Virus record (IMG/VR): IMGVR_UViG_3300047496_000262
Span: 1 to 64,000 of that record
Length of the DNA stretch: 64,000 nt
From: a virus
Direction: 5' to 3' (one strand)
Under the pieces are notes generated by a model, which did no database searches, was not told where the DNA came from, and saw only the letters and a list, made by a program, of their open reading frames with translations. Below are positions 46,427 through 54,726 of the stretch, one piece after another; the first letter of the stretch is position 1, and each line of letters opens with the position of its first letter. The translations under genes were made by a program, and so were the position numbers.

Positions 46427-47659
46427 ATGTCGCTGATTATCGCACTCCAGGGCACGCCCGGTGTCTTTGACCCGCGCAACCCCACGCTGGTGCCGAATAC
46501 CGACGTGCCGGTGTTTACCGGGGCCTCGCTGGACCATGAGTCGCCGGCGGTATTCCTGACCAATAACCCGCGCGTGGCCGCGACCGGCACGGCCACCATC
46601 GGCGGCACTGTCACCACCAACGACGAGTTGACCATCGAGGTCACCAACACGGTGTTCGGTTCGGCCAACCCGCTGGTCGCGACCTACAAGACGGTGGGCG
46701 GCGACACGACATCGACCATTGCCACGGCCATCGCCAATCTGTTCAACGGCAACCAGACCTTTGTGCAGTACGGGCTGGAATGCTCGGTCGCGGCCAACGT
46801 CATCACCTTTAATCACGGCGGCCCGGTCGGCAATTTCACCACCCTGTCGCTGGTGAGCGAGCCGGATTCGATCACCATCACCGGTACGGCCACCGCCAAC
46901 GACGTGATGTACGCCAATTTCACCGGCCCTTATGCGCCGGGCGGCGTGCTGGTCAGCCAGTCGGTGACCGGCGGCTGGACCACGACCCAGATGGCGACCG
47001 CACTGGCCGCGGCGATCACCGCGAATGCGACCCTGAGCGCCGCCGGCATCACCGCAACCGCCGCCACCAACGTGGTCACTCTGACCGTGCCCGTGTCGCA
47101 GGAGCCAACCGTCGTCACCTCGTATGCGCTGCCGGCGACCGAGACCGCGACGATCACCGGTACCGTGGCGCAGGGCGACGTTCTGACCCTGACCTTTACC
47201 AACAGCAACCTGACTGGTTCGCCGGTCACGGTCAGCTATACCGCCCCCCTGGCCGCGACCACCACGACGCTGGCGACCGGACTGGCGGCGGCGATCAACG
47301 CCAACACCAATCTGGTGGCGTTCGGGCTATCGGCGACCTCGACCACGAATGTCGTCACCATCGCATTTCCGAACACCAAAGGCGCCATCACCTTTGCCCA
47401 GTCGGTCACCACCGGATCGGAAACGATCACGCTTTCCGGCAACGCGACCGAGGTGTTGACCTTTGGCACCAAGGCGACGGAGACGGTGACGTTTTCCAAC
47501 AGCGGGACCTTGACCGGCGGTTCCGGCCCGGTGGTGGCGATCAACAATTTCACCTTCACCTACAACAACAACACCATGGCCTTCTTCTACGGGCGCCCCT
47601 ACACGCTGGGCTATAATCTGGTCCAGGCGCTGGTGTCCGGCGGCATGGCGATCGTTTGA
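46427..47659 (+). CDS. Virion protein with three tandem copies of the recurring beta-domain
   Basis: 410 aa. Residues about 51-128, 148-222 and 241-318 are three consecutive copies of the beta-sheet plus Ala-rich helix module: TATIGGTVTTNDELTIEVTN, then SITITGTATANDVMYANFTG, then TATITGTVAQGDVLTLTFTN. Each copy has a helix such as ATALAAAITANATLSAAGIT and closes with VVTLTVP or VVTIAFP. The N-terminal 45 residues and the C-terminal part with ETVTFSNSGTLTGG flank them. Composition (Thr/Ala/Val, almost no Cys) fits an extended surface protein such as a head fibre or decoration rod. Confidence 0.82.
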   Translation: MSLIIALQGTPGVFDPRNPTLVPNTDVPVFTGASLDHESPAVFLTNNPRVAATGTATIGGTVTTNDELTIEVTNTVFGSANPLVATYKTVGGDTTSTIATAIANLFNGNQTFVQYGLECSVAANVITFNHGGPVGNFTTLSLVSEPDSITITGTATANDVMYANFTGPYAPGGVLVSQSVTGGWTTTQMATALAAAITANATLSAAGITATAATNVVTLTVPVSQEPTVVTSYALPATETATITGTVAQGDVLTLTFTNSNLTGSPVTVSYTAPLAATTTTLATGLAAAINANTNLVAFGLSATSTTNVVTIAFPNTKGAITFAQSVTTGSETITLSGNATEVLTFGTKATETVTFSNSGTLTGGSGPVVAINNFTFTYNNNTMAFFYGRPYTLGYNLVQALVSGGMAIV

Positions 47660-47702
47660 GCGTGGCCGGCGCTTCCGGGCGCTTGCCGGATTGGAGTGAT
47701 CG

Positions 47703-48329
47703 GTGGCGGTAAACCCGGTTGTCGTTAAGCAAACCGAAGGCGCGCCTGGATTTTACAAGCCCTGCGCCCGCTGTAACGCCCCGGTTCATATCCGCCGCAA
47801 GATCTGCCAGACCTGTGGGTTCGACCGCCCCCGCGACAAGACCTATGAGGCCCCGGACCCCGCACCGCCGGAATGGACCGATGCAAAACCGGTCCCCTTT
47901 GAGGAGCCCATCCCGTACCTGCCAGGAGATCCCCTGCCGATGTCGACCACGATTGAAACCAGAGAGAGCGAAGCGCCGCGCCGCAGCTTTGGCAATATGG
48001 CCGCACCCCGAGCCGAGCCACAGACCCCGGTCGAGAACATCGTGCCGGCCAATGTGGTGCCAGCCAATGTCGTGCCGGTCCGGACGATGGCAGGACCTGG
48101 CCGGCCGCCCCGATCCCTGCCGCCCAATCCGCATCACATGGTGTTCGTCAAGGATTTCACCGGATCCCTGCCGTCGGGTGTCACCGTCGTCGCCAAGCGC
48201 GGCCGGACGATTTCCGACCCGCTGACCATTCAGGGCCTGTTGGCGATTCAGGCCCCGATCGCGCCCGCGGGAGATCTGGGCAAGTTCCATGTCTGCCCGC
48301 ATTGCGGCACCGTCAGCCATCTGGATTGA
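47703..48329 (+). CDS. Zinc-ribbon virion-region protein, 208 aa
   Basis: GTG start 47703. N-terminal KPCARCNAPVHIRRKICQTC is a four-Cys zinc ribbon; the C-terminal HVCPHCGTVSHLD is another CxxC knuckle. The middle is a long Pro-rich linker with a tandem VPANVVPANVVPVR phrase. Unusual zinc ends on a flexible stalk suggest a linker or DNA-contact role in the particle. Confidence 0.76.
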   Translation: MAVNPVVVKQTEGAPGFYKPCARCNAPVHIRRKICQTCGFDRPRDKTYEAPDPAPPEWTDAKPVPFEEPIPYLPGDPLPMSTTIETRESEAPRRSFGNMAAPRAEPQTPVENIVPANVVPANVVPVRTMAGPGRPPRSLPPNPHHMVFVKDFTGSLPSGVTVVAKRGRTISDPLTIQGLLAIQAPIAPAGDLGKFHVCPHCGTVSHLD

Positions 48330-48350
48330 AAGCAGAAGGAGCAACGCATC

Positions 48351-48587
48351 ATGGCGACTAGGAAGGGACGCCCCACGGTGTCGGCCGCACCTGTTGCAGC
48401 GGCGCCGTCAAAGGCCAAGACCACGGGCGGTGCCGCGGGTGCTGGATTTCTGACGCCCACCCCGTCGATCACGGTCAGCGTGAGAAAGATAGCCAACGGC
48501 TTCGTCGCCTCGCGTTCTGGCATGGATGGCGAGAAGTATGTCAACCAGGAGCGTTTCTTCCCGGAAATGCCGAAGGCCGGCAAGTAG
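48351..48587 (+). CDS. Hypothetical basic protein, 78 aa
   Basis: MATRKGRPTVSAAPVAAAPS, AGGAGCAACGCATC before ATG. Basic Ala/Pro N-terminus, then ITVSVRKIANGFVASRSGMD and a short helix. The N-terminal half may be disordered. Small head or neck protein by position. Confidence 0.7.
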   Translation: MATRKGRPTVSAAPVAAAPSKAKTTGGAAGAGFLTPTPSITVSVRKIANGFVASRSGMDGEKYVNQERFFPEMPKAGK

Positions 48588-48601
48588 ACCGGTGATACGC
48601 A

Positions 48602-49417
48602 ATGCTGACCCTGGCCGATCGGAGCAATTGTAGGCGCCACCTGGATTACCCGGTGATCGGCCTGCCCGTCACCTCGCCCATCGGCGGCACGCTGGGGCCG
48701 GGCACCTCGGGATATCGGTTTTTCGAGGCGTTCGGGTTCCTTGAATACCGCATGTCAAATTTGGACGTGGACGAAGAAGCCCGGGTGACCGGCAAGGCCT
48801 ATGGCGCGGTGGCGCTGGTGGGCTTGCAACCCAATCTGGGCGACACCCTGTCGGTCACGTTCAGCGGCGGCAACCTGACCTCGCCGGTGACGGTCACCGT
48901 TACCGCCCTGGCCCCGGTCGCCAATATGGACAACCGGCTGACCATCCTGGCGCAGATGGCGCAGGCGGTGACACAGAATGCGACGCTGGCCGCCGCCCAG
49001 ATCACCGCGGTATCGCCCTGGGGCAGCGGCCCCTGGCAACTGGCCGCGGTGCCGCTGGCCGAGATGGGCGTGCTGAGCCCGGTCGCCTTTACCATCACCG
49101 CCACCGGCACCGGCAATATCGCCCCCCAGGTGACCGCCCAGCCGCAGACCCTGGGCCCGGCCGCCTCGCTGAATGGCACCACCATGATCTATGGGTACCT
49201 GAATATCCTGGACGGGTTGGAAGGCGCCCATGCCGGTTCCAGCCAGAACCTGGACACCAAGCAGGCCGCCGTCTGGTACAGCCGGGCCAACGAGATCGGC
49301 CTGCGCATGAGCCTGTACCGCCAGTGGCAGGGCATGTTCAGCGATTTCATGGGCGTGCCGATCAACGTGTTCCGCCGCCAAAAGGCCCATCGGCACGGCG
49401 CCATCCGGTACGCCTGA
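48602..49417 (+). CDS. Head/neck protein with one recurring beta-domain, 271 aa
   Basis: MLTLADRSNCRRHLDYPVIG. Residues about 70-155 are one copy of the module (ALVGLQPNLGDTLSVTFSGG ... ILAQMAQAVTQNATLAAAQI) inserted into an otherwise conserved protein. On either side are FFEAFGFLEYRMSNLDVDEE and WYSRANEIGLRMSLYRQWQG, the latter typical of a phage head-completion family of unknown structure. An insertion rather than a fusion to an end. Confidence 0.75.
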   Translation: MLTLADRSNCRRHLDYPVIGLPVTSPIGGTLGPGTSGYRFFEAFGFLEYRMSNLDVDEEARVTGKAYGAVALVGLQPNLGDTLSVTFSGGNLTSPVTVTVTALAPVANMDNRLTILAQMAQAVTQNATLAAAQITAVSPWGSGPWQLAAVPLAEMGVLSPVAFTITATGTGNIAPQVTAQPQTLGPAASLNGTTMIYGYLNILDGLEGAHAGSSQNLDTKQAAVWYSRANEIGLRMSLYRQWQGMFSDFMGVPINVFRRQKAHRHGAIRYA

Positions 49418-49418
49418 T

Positions 49419-49634
49419 ATGGCGATGCTGCAACTGGACCCGATGATCCCGGTCGACACGGCCGGCGGGCCGGGGCAGGCGTTTCTGGTGATCGACTATA
49501 GCCAGGAGCATTTTGTGCTGTTCGGCGTGGCGCTGGACCGGCCGTGGAAAACCGCGTGTTGCGGCGAGGTTTGGTTCTTTCCCAACAGCGAGGTCCGGTT
49601 TCAGGCCAACCGGTCGATGGGGCGGACCCCATGA
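49419..49634 (+). CDS. Hypothetical protein, 71 aa
   Basis: MAMLQLDPMIPVDTAGGPGQ. Short SH3-like or beta-barrel-type protein (FVLFGVALDRPWKTACCGEV then WFFPNSEVRFQANRS). Its stop overlaps the next start (ATGA). Neck or head-closure context. Confidence 0.72.
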   Translation: MAMLQLDPMIPVDTAGGPGQAFLVIDYSQEHFVLFGVALDRPWKTACCGEVWFFPNSEVRFQANRSMGRTP

Positions 49635-50284
49635 CCACCTATGGCCTGATCGCGCAGAAGATCTGGACCGGCTATGCCAAGGCGGCGCAACGCCTGGGGC
49701 CGATTTTCACGATCTATCGCCCGAACTCGGCCACACAGCCGCTTCAGCCGTCCAGCGTGATCGCCACCTTGCCGGCGTCGTTTTCGGTTGATCCCAAATT
49801 CGTCCGCCCGCAGGATTACGGCAATGCCAGATGGACCTGTCTGGTGGACGGCAACATCACGCGGCCCGGCGATTATCTGTCGGGGAGCGAGGGCACCTGG
49901 TTCATCGCCCAGCAGCACATCATGCTGCCGATCTCGGCCGTGCTGTGCAACCGGACCGCCGATCTGCACCGCGCGGCGCAACAGACCGGCACCGGAATCA
50001 ACGGCTATGGCGGCAACACCTATGCGACCGAGCAGATCCTGTTGCAGGGCTGGCCGATGTCGATCCTGAAAGCGCCCTATGGCGCGCCGACCGAACTGAA
50101 ACTGCCGGGCGACACGGTCGAGCCGAAATGGAACATCCTGGTGCCGCTGCTGAACCCGGTGTTCGGCGTGACCTTTCAGACCCGCGATATCGTTGAGGAC
50201 GATCTGAGCCGCCGGTTTTTCGTGGAACTGGCCGAGTTGACCGAACTGGGCTGGCGCGTGTCGGCCCGTCAGGTGATGACCTGA
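49631..50284 (+). CDS. Neck/connector-region protein, 217 aa
   Basis: MTTYGLIAQKIWTGYAKAAQ. Carries GDYLSGSEGTWFIAQQHIML then PISAVLCNRTADLHRAA, a pattern found in phage minor structural proteins, perhaps forming part of the head-tail interface. Start ATG 49631 overlaps the previous stop. No enzyme motif. Confidence 0.72.
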   Translation: MTTYGLIAQKIWTGYAKAAQRLGPIFTIYRPNSATQPLQPSSVIATLPASFSVDPKFVRPQDYGNARWTCLVDGNITRPGDYLSGSEGTWFIAQQHIMLPISAVLCNRTADLHRAAQQTGTGINGYGGNTYATEQILLQGWPMSILKAPYGAPTELKLPGDTVEPKWNILVPLLNPVFGVTFQTRDIVEDDLSRRFFVELAELTELGWRVSARQVMT

Positions 50285-50285
50285 G

Positions 50286-51161
50286 ATGGCCGATATTTCC
50301 GATGTCTATGCGGCGTTCTGCACGGCGATTCTGGCGGTGCTGTACCCATCCGGGGCACCGCAGCCCGGGATCGCCTCGCCGGTCACCGGCAGTGTGTGCC
50401 GGATCTACCCCGGCTGGCCCGCGGGCTATGAACTGGACGCCGATTTGCTGGCCGGCACGGTCAATGTGTCGGTGTTTTCGCCGCAAGGCGGGTTTCACAA
50501 CACCACCCGGTTCCCCCGGTCCTGGATCACCACCGGATCGGCCCCAACCACGCTCAGCGCCGCGGTTTCCGGCACCACCGTCACGTTTTCCGGCACCATG
50601 CCGTCGGCCGACGTGCAGAACGTGGCCGTCATCGTCGATAACGTGCCCTATGTCTATCAGACGGGGCAGTACGACACGCTGGCAACGGTGGCAGCCGGTT
50701 TGGCGACCGCGATCTCGGCCAACCGGACGGCAACAGCCAATGGCGCGGTGCTGACCATCCCCAACTCGCATCTGATCGTGGCGCGCATCGGCGGGGTGCA
50801 GACGGGCATTCTGCCAGTGCAGCAGGTTACCCGGAATTTCCAGGTCCATTTTTTCTGCAACAGCCCGGCGCAGCGCGATCTGGCCTCGGCCCCGGTGGTT
50901 TCGGCCCTGGCTTCGTCGATTTTCCTTAGCCTGAACGACGGCACCGGGGCCCGAATCATCCTGACCAACGATATCGTGCTGGATGTGGCGCAAAAACCGC
51001 TGTGCTATCGGCGGATCCTGGGCTTCTCGGTTGAGTTTTCCATCACTCAGGCGAGCACTTTCCCGCAAGCTGTGGTATTGAGTACGTCGGTACAGGGTGG
51101 TCAAGGTACCATAGGCAGTTTCACGGCGTCCGAACCGCCGATCGTGGTTTGGGAATCATGA
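50286..51161 (+). CDS. Tail/neck protein with one recurring beta-domain, 291 aa
   Basis: MADISDVYAAFCTAILAVLY. Residues about 88-162 are a more diverged copy of the shared module (TTLSAAVSGTTVTFSGTMPS ... YDTLATVAAGLATAISANRT). The flanks (GTVNVSVFSPQGGFHNTTRF and VTRNFQVHFFCNSPAQRDLA, residues 60-80 and 180-200) look like a tail-completion type fold found before the sheath in many myophages. Possible tail terminator. Confidence 0.7.
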   Translation: MADISDVYAAFCTAILAVLYPSGAPQPGIASPVTGSVCRIYPGWPAGYELDADLLAGTVNVSVFSPQGGFHNTTRFPRSWITTGSAPTTLSAAVSGTTVTFSGTMPSADVQNVAVIVDNVPYVYQTGQYDTLATVAAGLATAISANRTATANGAVLTIPNSHLIVARIGGVQTGILPVQQVTRNFQVHFFCNSPAQRDLASAPVVSALASSIFLSLNDGTGARIILTNDIVLDVAQKPLCYRRILGFSVEFSITQASTFPQAVVLSTSVQGGQGTIGSFTASEPPIVVWES

Positions 51162-51177
51162 GGGAGCGCTTGGCGAC

Positions 51178-51390
51178 ATGGCGCATCATTTGACGGTCCA
51201 GGCGATGTTCGAGTTCGAGGGCATCCGGTTCGAGCGCGGCGACCGCATCGACGAACCGGCGCTGGTCGAAGCGGTCCAGAAATCCCATCCGGGCCATGTG
51301 ACCCGCGTGCATGCGCGCGGCCTGATCGTGGATGAGCCGACACCGGTGGTCGATGTTCAGCCCATACCGGATGAGCCCGTAGATCAGTGA
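51178..51390 (+). CDS. Hypothetical protein, 70 aa
   Basis: MAHHLTVQAMFEFEGIRFER. Short acidic beta/alpha protein (ALVEAVQKSHPGHVTRVHAR). AGGGAGCGCTTGGCGAC before the ATG. Unknown role; between the neck protein and the sheath. Confidence 0.72.
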   Translation: MAHHLTVQAMFEFEGIRFERGDRIDEPALVEAVQKSHPGHVTRVHARGLIVDEPTPVVDVQPIPDEPVDQ

Positions 51391-51403
51391 TTTGACAGTA
51401 CAC

Positions 51404-51437
51404 GGACCCGGACGGTGTGAGCGCACCGACCGGGTCC
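51404..51437 (+). other. Perfect two-step hairpin before the HNH remnant
   Basis: GGACCCGG / CCGGGTCC (51404-51411 and 51430-51437), then an A:A mismatch, then CGGTG / CACCG (51413-51417 and 51424-51428), loop TGAGCG. No T-run follows. Strong stem in the intergenic spacer between 51178-51390 and 51472-51729; may block read-through or mark the insertion. Confidence 0.55.
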
Positions 51438-51471
51438 TGACCAACGATAACCCTGGATTGGACAGGATCAC

Positions 51472-51729
51472 ATGGCTGATGAGCATGATACCAAGCGTTG
51501 TGGGCGTTGTAACGAGGAGAAGCCGGTTGATGAGTTTCCTGGCGACAAGCGGCGGATTGATGGGCGCTATCCATGGTGCAAGCCATGCTGTTGCGACTAT
51601 CAGCGCGTCTTGCGAATTGCCAGAAACGCCAAGAGATCAAATTTGCAGGTCACTTGTGTATCCTGTAACAGGAAGAAACAGGCCCAAGACCCGATTGTTT
51701 TTGCCAATTCGATTGGGCTTCTTATTTAA
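51472..51729 (+). CDS. Degenerate HNH homing-endonuclease-like protein, 85 aa
   Basis: N-terminal KRCGRCNEEKPVDEF...WCKPCCCDYQRVLRI is the Cys-pair head of many phage HNH enzymes. The C-terminal SNLQVTCVSCNRKKQAQDPI followed by FA..IGLL matches their tail. The central His-Asn-His nuclease core that should lie between is absent, so an internal deletion is inferred. Sits as an insertion between the tail genes. Start 51472 with GGACAGGATC upstream. Likely inactive as a nuclease; zinc binding may remain. Confidence 0.68.
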   Translation: MADEHDTKRCGRCNEEKPVDEFPGDKRRIDGRYPWCKPCCCDYQRVLRIARNAKRSNLQVTCVSCNRKKQAQDPIVFANSIGLLI

Positions 51730-51756
51730 CAGCACTTGTGTGCTGGGAGGTGCTCT

Positions 51757-53646
51757 GTGAGCCAGATTTCCTATACAGGTAGTTTCAATTCCGGCACCCT
51801 GATTGTCCCGGATTTCTACCTGAACATCCAGGCGCCGCAATCCGGGGTGATCCCGCCCGCGCCGTTTGGCCGGGTGGGGGTTGTCGGGATTGCCGGCTGG
51901 GGTCCGGTCAACAAGGCGACGCTGATTTCGGGTACCGGCATTTCGATGTTCGGCAACCTGACCAACCGGACCTACGATCTGGTCACGGCGGCGACCATCG
52001 TCCTGCAATCGCAAGGGGCGGCGGGGCTGGGTGCCAACATGACCGTGGTGCGGGTGACCGACGGGACCGACACGGCGGCCACCGCCTCGGTCGGCGGCAC
52101 CAGCTTCACCAAGGAAACCGCCACGATCGGCGGTACCATCACCAACGGCGATGCGGTCAGGATCACCGCGACCTCGTCCGGCATCACCGGTTCCCCGGTG
52201 ACCGTTTCCTATGCGGTCGGTGCCAGTGACACGGTCTCGACCATCGCCGCCGGGTTGAAGGCGCTGATCAACGCCAACAGCGCGTTCCAGGCGGTGAACC
52301 TGACCGCGACCGTGGTGGGTGCTGTCGTCACCATCGTCTATCCGACCAGCCTGACCGTGACCTGGAGCCAAGCCGTCACCGGGAGTGCGACGGAGACCGT
52401 GACCCTGGCCGCCGGCACCGCCACGGTCTATGGCGCCACCTTTACCTCGTACTACACCGGGTCCTATGGCAACCAGACGGCCGTGACCATCGGCACCGGA
52501 TCGGCCATCGGCACCTTTAAGGTCACCATCACCGTGCCCAATATCGGGTCGGAGACCTATAACAACATCACCGGCAGCGGCACCACGTTCTGGACCAATC
52601 TGTGCAACGCCATCAACAACGGGCAAAGCGCCATCCGCGGCCCGTCGCAGTTGATCAGCGCCACGCTGGGCCAGTCGAATGTAGCCCCCACCCCGGCCAC
52701 GACGACCCTCAGCGGCGGCACCGACGGGGTGCTGACGCTGTCGTCATCCACCTTTATCGGGGTCGACGTGGTGCCGCGGACCGGGATGTATGCGCTGCGC
52801 AACTCGCAGTGCAGCGACGCGTTTATCGCCGATATGTCCGACACGACGCAGGAAAGCGCCCAATTGCTGTTCGGCCAGTCGGAAGGCATCCTGATGCACG
52901 CCGCTGGCCCACCGGGCGAGACCCCGGCCACGGCGCAGACCACCAGGTCCAGTGTCGGCACCGATAACCAGTGGTTCAAGCGCTATCTGGGCGATTGGTG
53001 CTATTGGCAGGACAACACCAATAACGTCCGCCGGTTGCTGGCACCGCAGGTATTCGGTGTTGCCACCATGTGTACCCTCCAGCCGCAGCAATCGGCACTC
53101 AACCAGCAGACCCCGGCGGTGCTGGCGACCCAGCGCAGCCTGACCGGCAGCGCCTATGCCAATGACGAGTTGGCGACGCTGACCCTGTCGGACATCGAGG
53201 TCATCTGCAACCCGATCCCGGCCGGGGCCTCGTTCGGGTGCCGCATCGGCCTGGTGTGTTCGTCGAACGATGCCGCCAACACCGATAACTGGCCGCGCCT
53301 GACCAGCTTTATCGCGCGCTCGCTGACCGGGCCGGGGGCCTTGGGCACCCTGATCGGCCAGCCCATCACGCCGCAATTCTTCACCAACGGCTATGGCATG
53401 TTGCAGGCGTTCTTCGCGCAACTGGCGGGGACCACGCCGGCCACGATCAGCGGCTACAACATCCTGTTCGGCACCGCCAACAACCCGCAAAGCCAGACCT
53501 CGCGCGGCATCGTGACCGCCCAGGTTTGGGTCCAGTATCTGGGGATTGCCCGGATCTTCGTGGTCAACATGCAGACCGGGGCGACCGTCGTGCTGCCGGC
53601 CAATAACGATGCACCGCCGGCCTCGCTGTTGCAGCTTGCCGCGTGA
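51757..53646 (+). CDS. Tail sheath protein
   Basis: 629 aa, GTG start 51757 with GGGAGG upstream. SGVIPPAPFGRVGVVGIAGW then GPVNKATLISG begins the conserved sheath N-terminus. Residues about 121-200 are one copy of the recurring beta module (TATIGGTITNGDAVRITATS ... DTVSTIAAGLKALINANSAF). The C-terminal half has AQTTRSSVGTDNQWFKRYLG, LLAPQVFGVAT and the family's domain with IEVICNPIPAGASFGCRIGL. The protein contracts to drive the tube through the envelope; the inserted module probably sits on its outer surface. Confidence 0.92.
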   Translation: MSQISYTGSFNSGTLIVPDFYLNIQAPQSGVIPPAPFGRVGVVGIAGWGPVNKATLISGTGISMFGNLTNRTYDLVTAATIVLQSQGAAGLGANMTVVRVTDGTDTAATASVGGTSFTKETATIGGTITNGDAVRITATSSGITGSPVTVSYAVGASDTVSTIAAGLKALINANSAFQAVNLTATVVGAVVTIVYPTSLTVTWSQAVTGSATETVTLAAGTATVYGATFTSYYTGSYGNQTAVTIGTGSAIGTFKVTITVPNIGSETYNNITGSGTTFWTNLCNAINNGQSAIRGPSQLISATLGQSNVAPTPATTTLSGGTDGVLTLSSSTFIGVDVVPRTGMYALRNSQCSDAFIADMSDTTQESAQLLFGQSEGILMHAAGPPGETPATAQTTRSSVGTDNQWFKRYLGDWCYWQDNTNNVRRLLAPQVFGVATMCTLQPQQSALNQQTPAVLATQRSLTGSAYANDELATLTLSDIEVICNPIPAGASFGCRIGLVCSSNDAANTDNWPRLTSFIARSLTGPGALGTLIGQPITPQFFTNGYGMLQAFFAQLAGTTPATISGYNILFGTANNPQSQTSRGIVTAQVWVQYLGIARIFVVNMQTGATVVLPANNDAPPASLLQLAA

Positions 53647-53661
53647 TAGAGGGCCAGGGCC

Positions 53662-54117
53662 ATGTCCGATCTTCGCTATAATGTCGGTTCCGACGGCGCG
53701 TCGGTGGTGATTTCGATCACCAACGCGCAGACCAACGCCATGTACTACGCCAGTTGGACGATCCCGACCGAGTTCGACAGCAGACAGAGAACCGCGCAGC
53801 TTGAATCCATCGCGATCGACGGCACGCCCCGGTTTCGCGACCTGGAGGAAGGCTGGGAAGGCTCCATCACCTTCGACAAGGGCAGCGATAATTTCGACGC
53901 CTTCATCGCCGCCAAGGAAGCCGCCCGCTATGCCGGCCAGGAGCCGCCCTTCATCTCGATCCTGCAAACCATCGCCGACCCGAACGGCAACCCGTCGGCG
54001 ATTTATCGGTTTGACGGGGTGACGTTGCGCGAGGAAGATGCCGGGCGCTATACCGGCAACACCAAGGTCACCCAGCGTGTGGCGTGGCGGGCCAGTTTCC
54101 GCGTGAAGGTGCAGTAG
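53662..54117 (+). CDS. Tail tube protein
   Basis: 151 aa. MSDLRYNVGSDGASVVISIT, then TIPTEFDSRQRTAQLESIAI, GTPRFRDLEEGWEGSITFDK and a long C-terminal beta part. Such small beta-barrel proteins form the inner tube of contractile tails and follow directly on the sheath gene. Position and size fit. Confidence 0.88.
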   Translation: MSDLRYNVGSDGASVVISITNAQTNAMYYASWTIPTEFDSRQRTAQLESIAIDGTPRFRDLEEGWEGSITFDKGSDNFDAFIAAKEAARYAGQEPPFISILQTIADPNGNPSAIYRFDGVTLREEDAGRYTGNTKVTQRVAWRASFRVKVQ

Positions 54118-54154
54118 GCGGCACCCTTAACCCCTAAGAGAAAGACCGGTTGCG

Positions 54155-54556
54155 ATGGTACAGCGCGTTGAAATGGTCCGGCCGGTCGAGCCCCAGGGGC
54201 AAAGCGATTCGCCCGCGCGGCGGCAGGTGGCGGCGGCCAACGAGATCGTGCGGGTGACCGATTCGACCGGCAAGGAGATCGGCATCCGCCGCCAGACCGC
54301 GCTGGAAAAGGCGCTGTTGCTGAAAGGGCTGGGCGCCAATGCGGCCTCCGGCCCTTATGTGCAACTGGCCGCGGTGGCATCCCATGTGGTCGAGATCGAC
54401 GGCGCGCCCGTACCGCCCGCGCGGAACGACCGGCAAGTCGATGCGATTATCGCGCGGCTGGGCGATGAAGGGCTGGAGGCGGTGGCCGAGGCGTTCCCGC
54501 TGATCTATCCGCAGGTCGACCGGGATCAGGAGATCCAACTGGCAAAAAACTCCTGA
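54155..54556 (+). CDS. Tail assembly chaperone, short form
   Basis: 133 aa, MVQRVEMVRPVEPQGQSDSP. Predominantly helical (RQTALEKALLLKGLGANAAS), acidic/hydrophobic, ending QIQ-like LAKNS in the zero frame. A slippery AAAAAAC sits at 54544-54550 six codons from the end. Lies between tube and tape-measure genes, the standard place for the G/GT-type chaperone pair. Confidence 0.82.
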   Translation: MVQRVEMVRPVEPQGQSDSPARRQVAAANEIVRVTDSTGKEIGIRRQTALEKALLLKGLGANAASGPYVQLAAVASHVVEIDGAPVPPARNDRQVDAIIARLGDEGLEAVAEAFPLIYPQVDRDQEIQLAKNS

Positions 54557-54717
54557 CGGACGCCCAGTTCCGGGACGTTCATGTCCTGGTCAAACAGGGC
54601 GTCCCGTGGGATGTGGCGTGGTCGATGGGTTCGGGCGAGCGACTGGCCTCGCTGGTGGCGCTAGGCGAGGCCGATGGCGGCACCTGGAACTGGGACCGCA
54701 TGGACTGGAAGAAGTGA
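54155..54717 (+). CDS. Tail assembly chaperone, -1 frameshift form
   Basis: Reading through to GCA AAA AAC, a -1 slip on A AAA AAC (54544-54550) continues in the other frame as LLTDAQFRDVHVLVKQGVPW then DVAWSMGSGERLASLVALGE, stopping at TGA 54715-54717. The fusion would be 187 residues (132 + 55). The -1 frame lacks its own start near the junction and ends ten bases before the next gene. Classic arrangement for long-tailed phages. Confidence 0.82.
54544..54550 (+). other. -1 ribosomal slippery heptamer A AAA AAC
   Basis: AAAAAAC in the correct phase (X XXY YYZ) over codons GCA AAA AAC. Slippage lets the ribosome join the chaperone frames. A stem such as GGACGCC...GGCGTCC (54558-54564 and 54598-54604) lies nearby and could stimulate pausing. 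Confidence 0.78.
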
Positions 54718-54726
54718 GCTTGCCCC

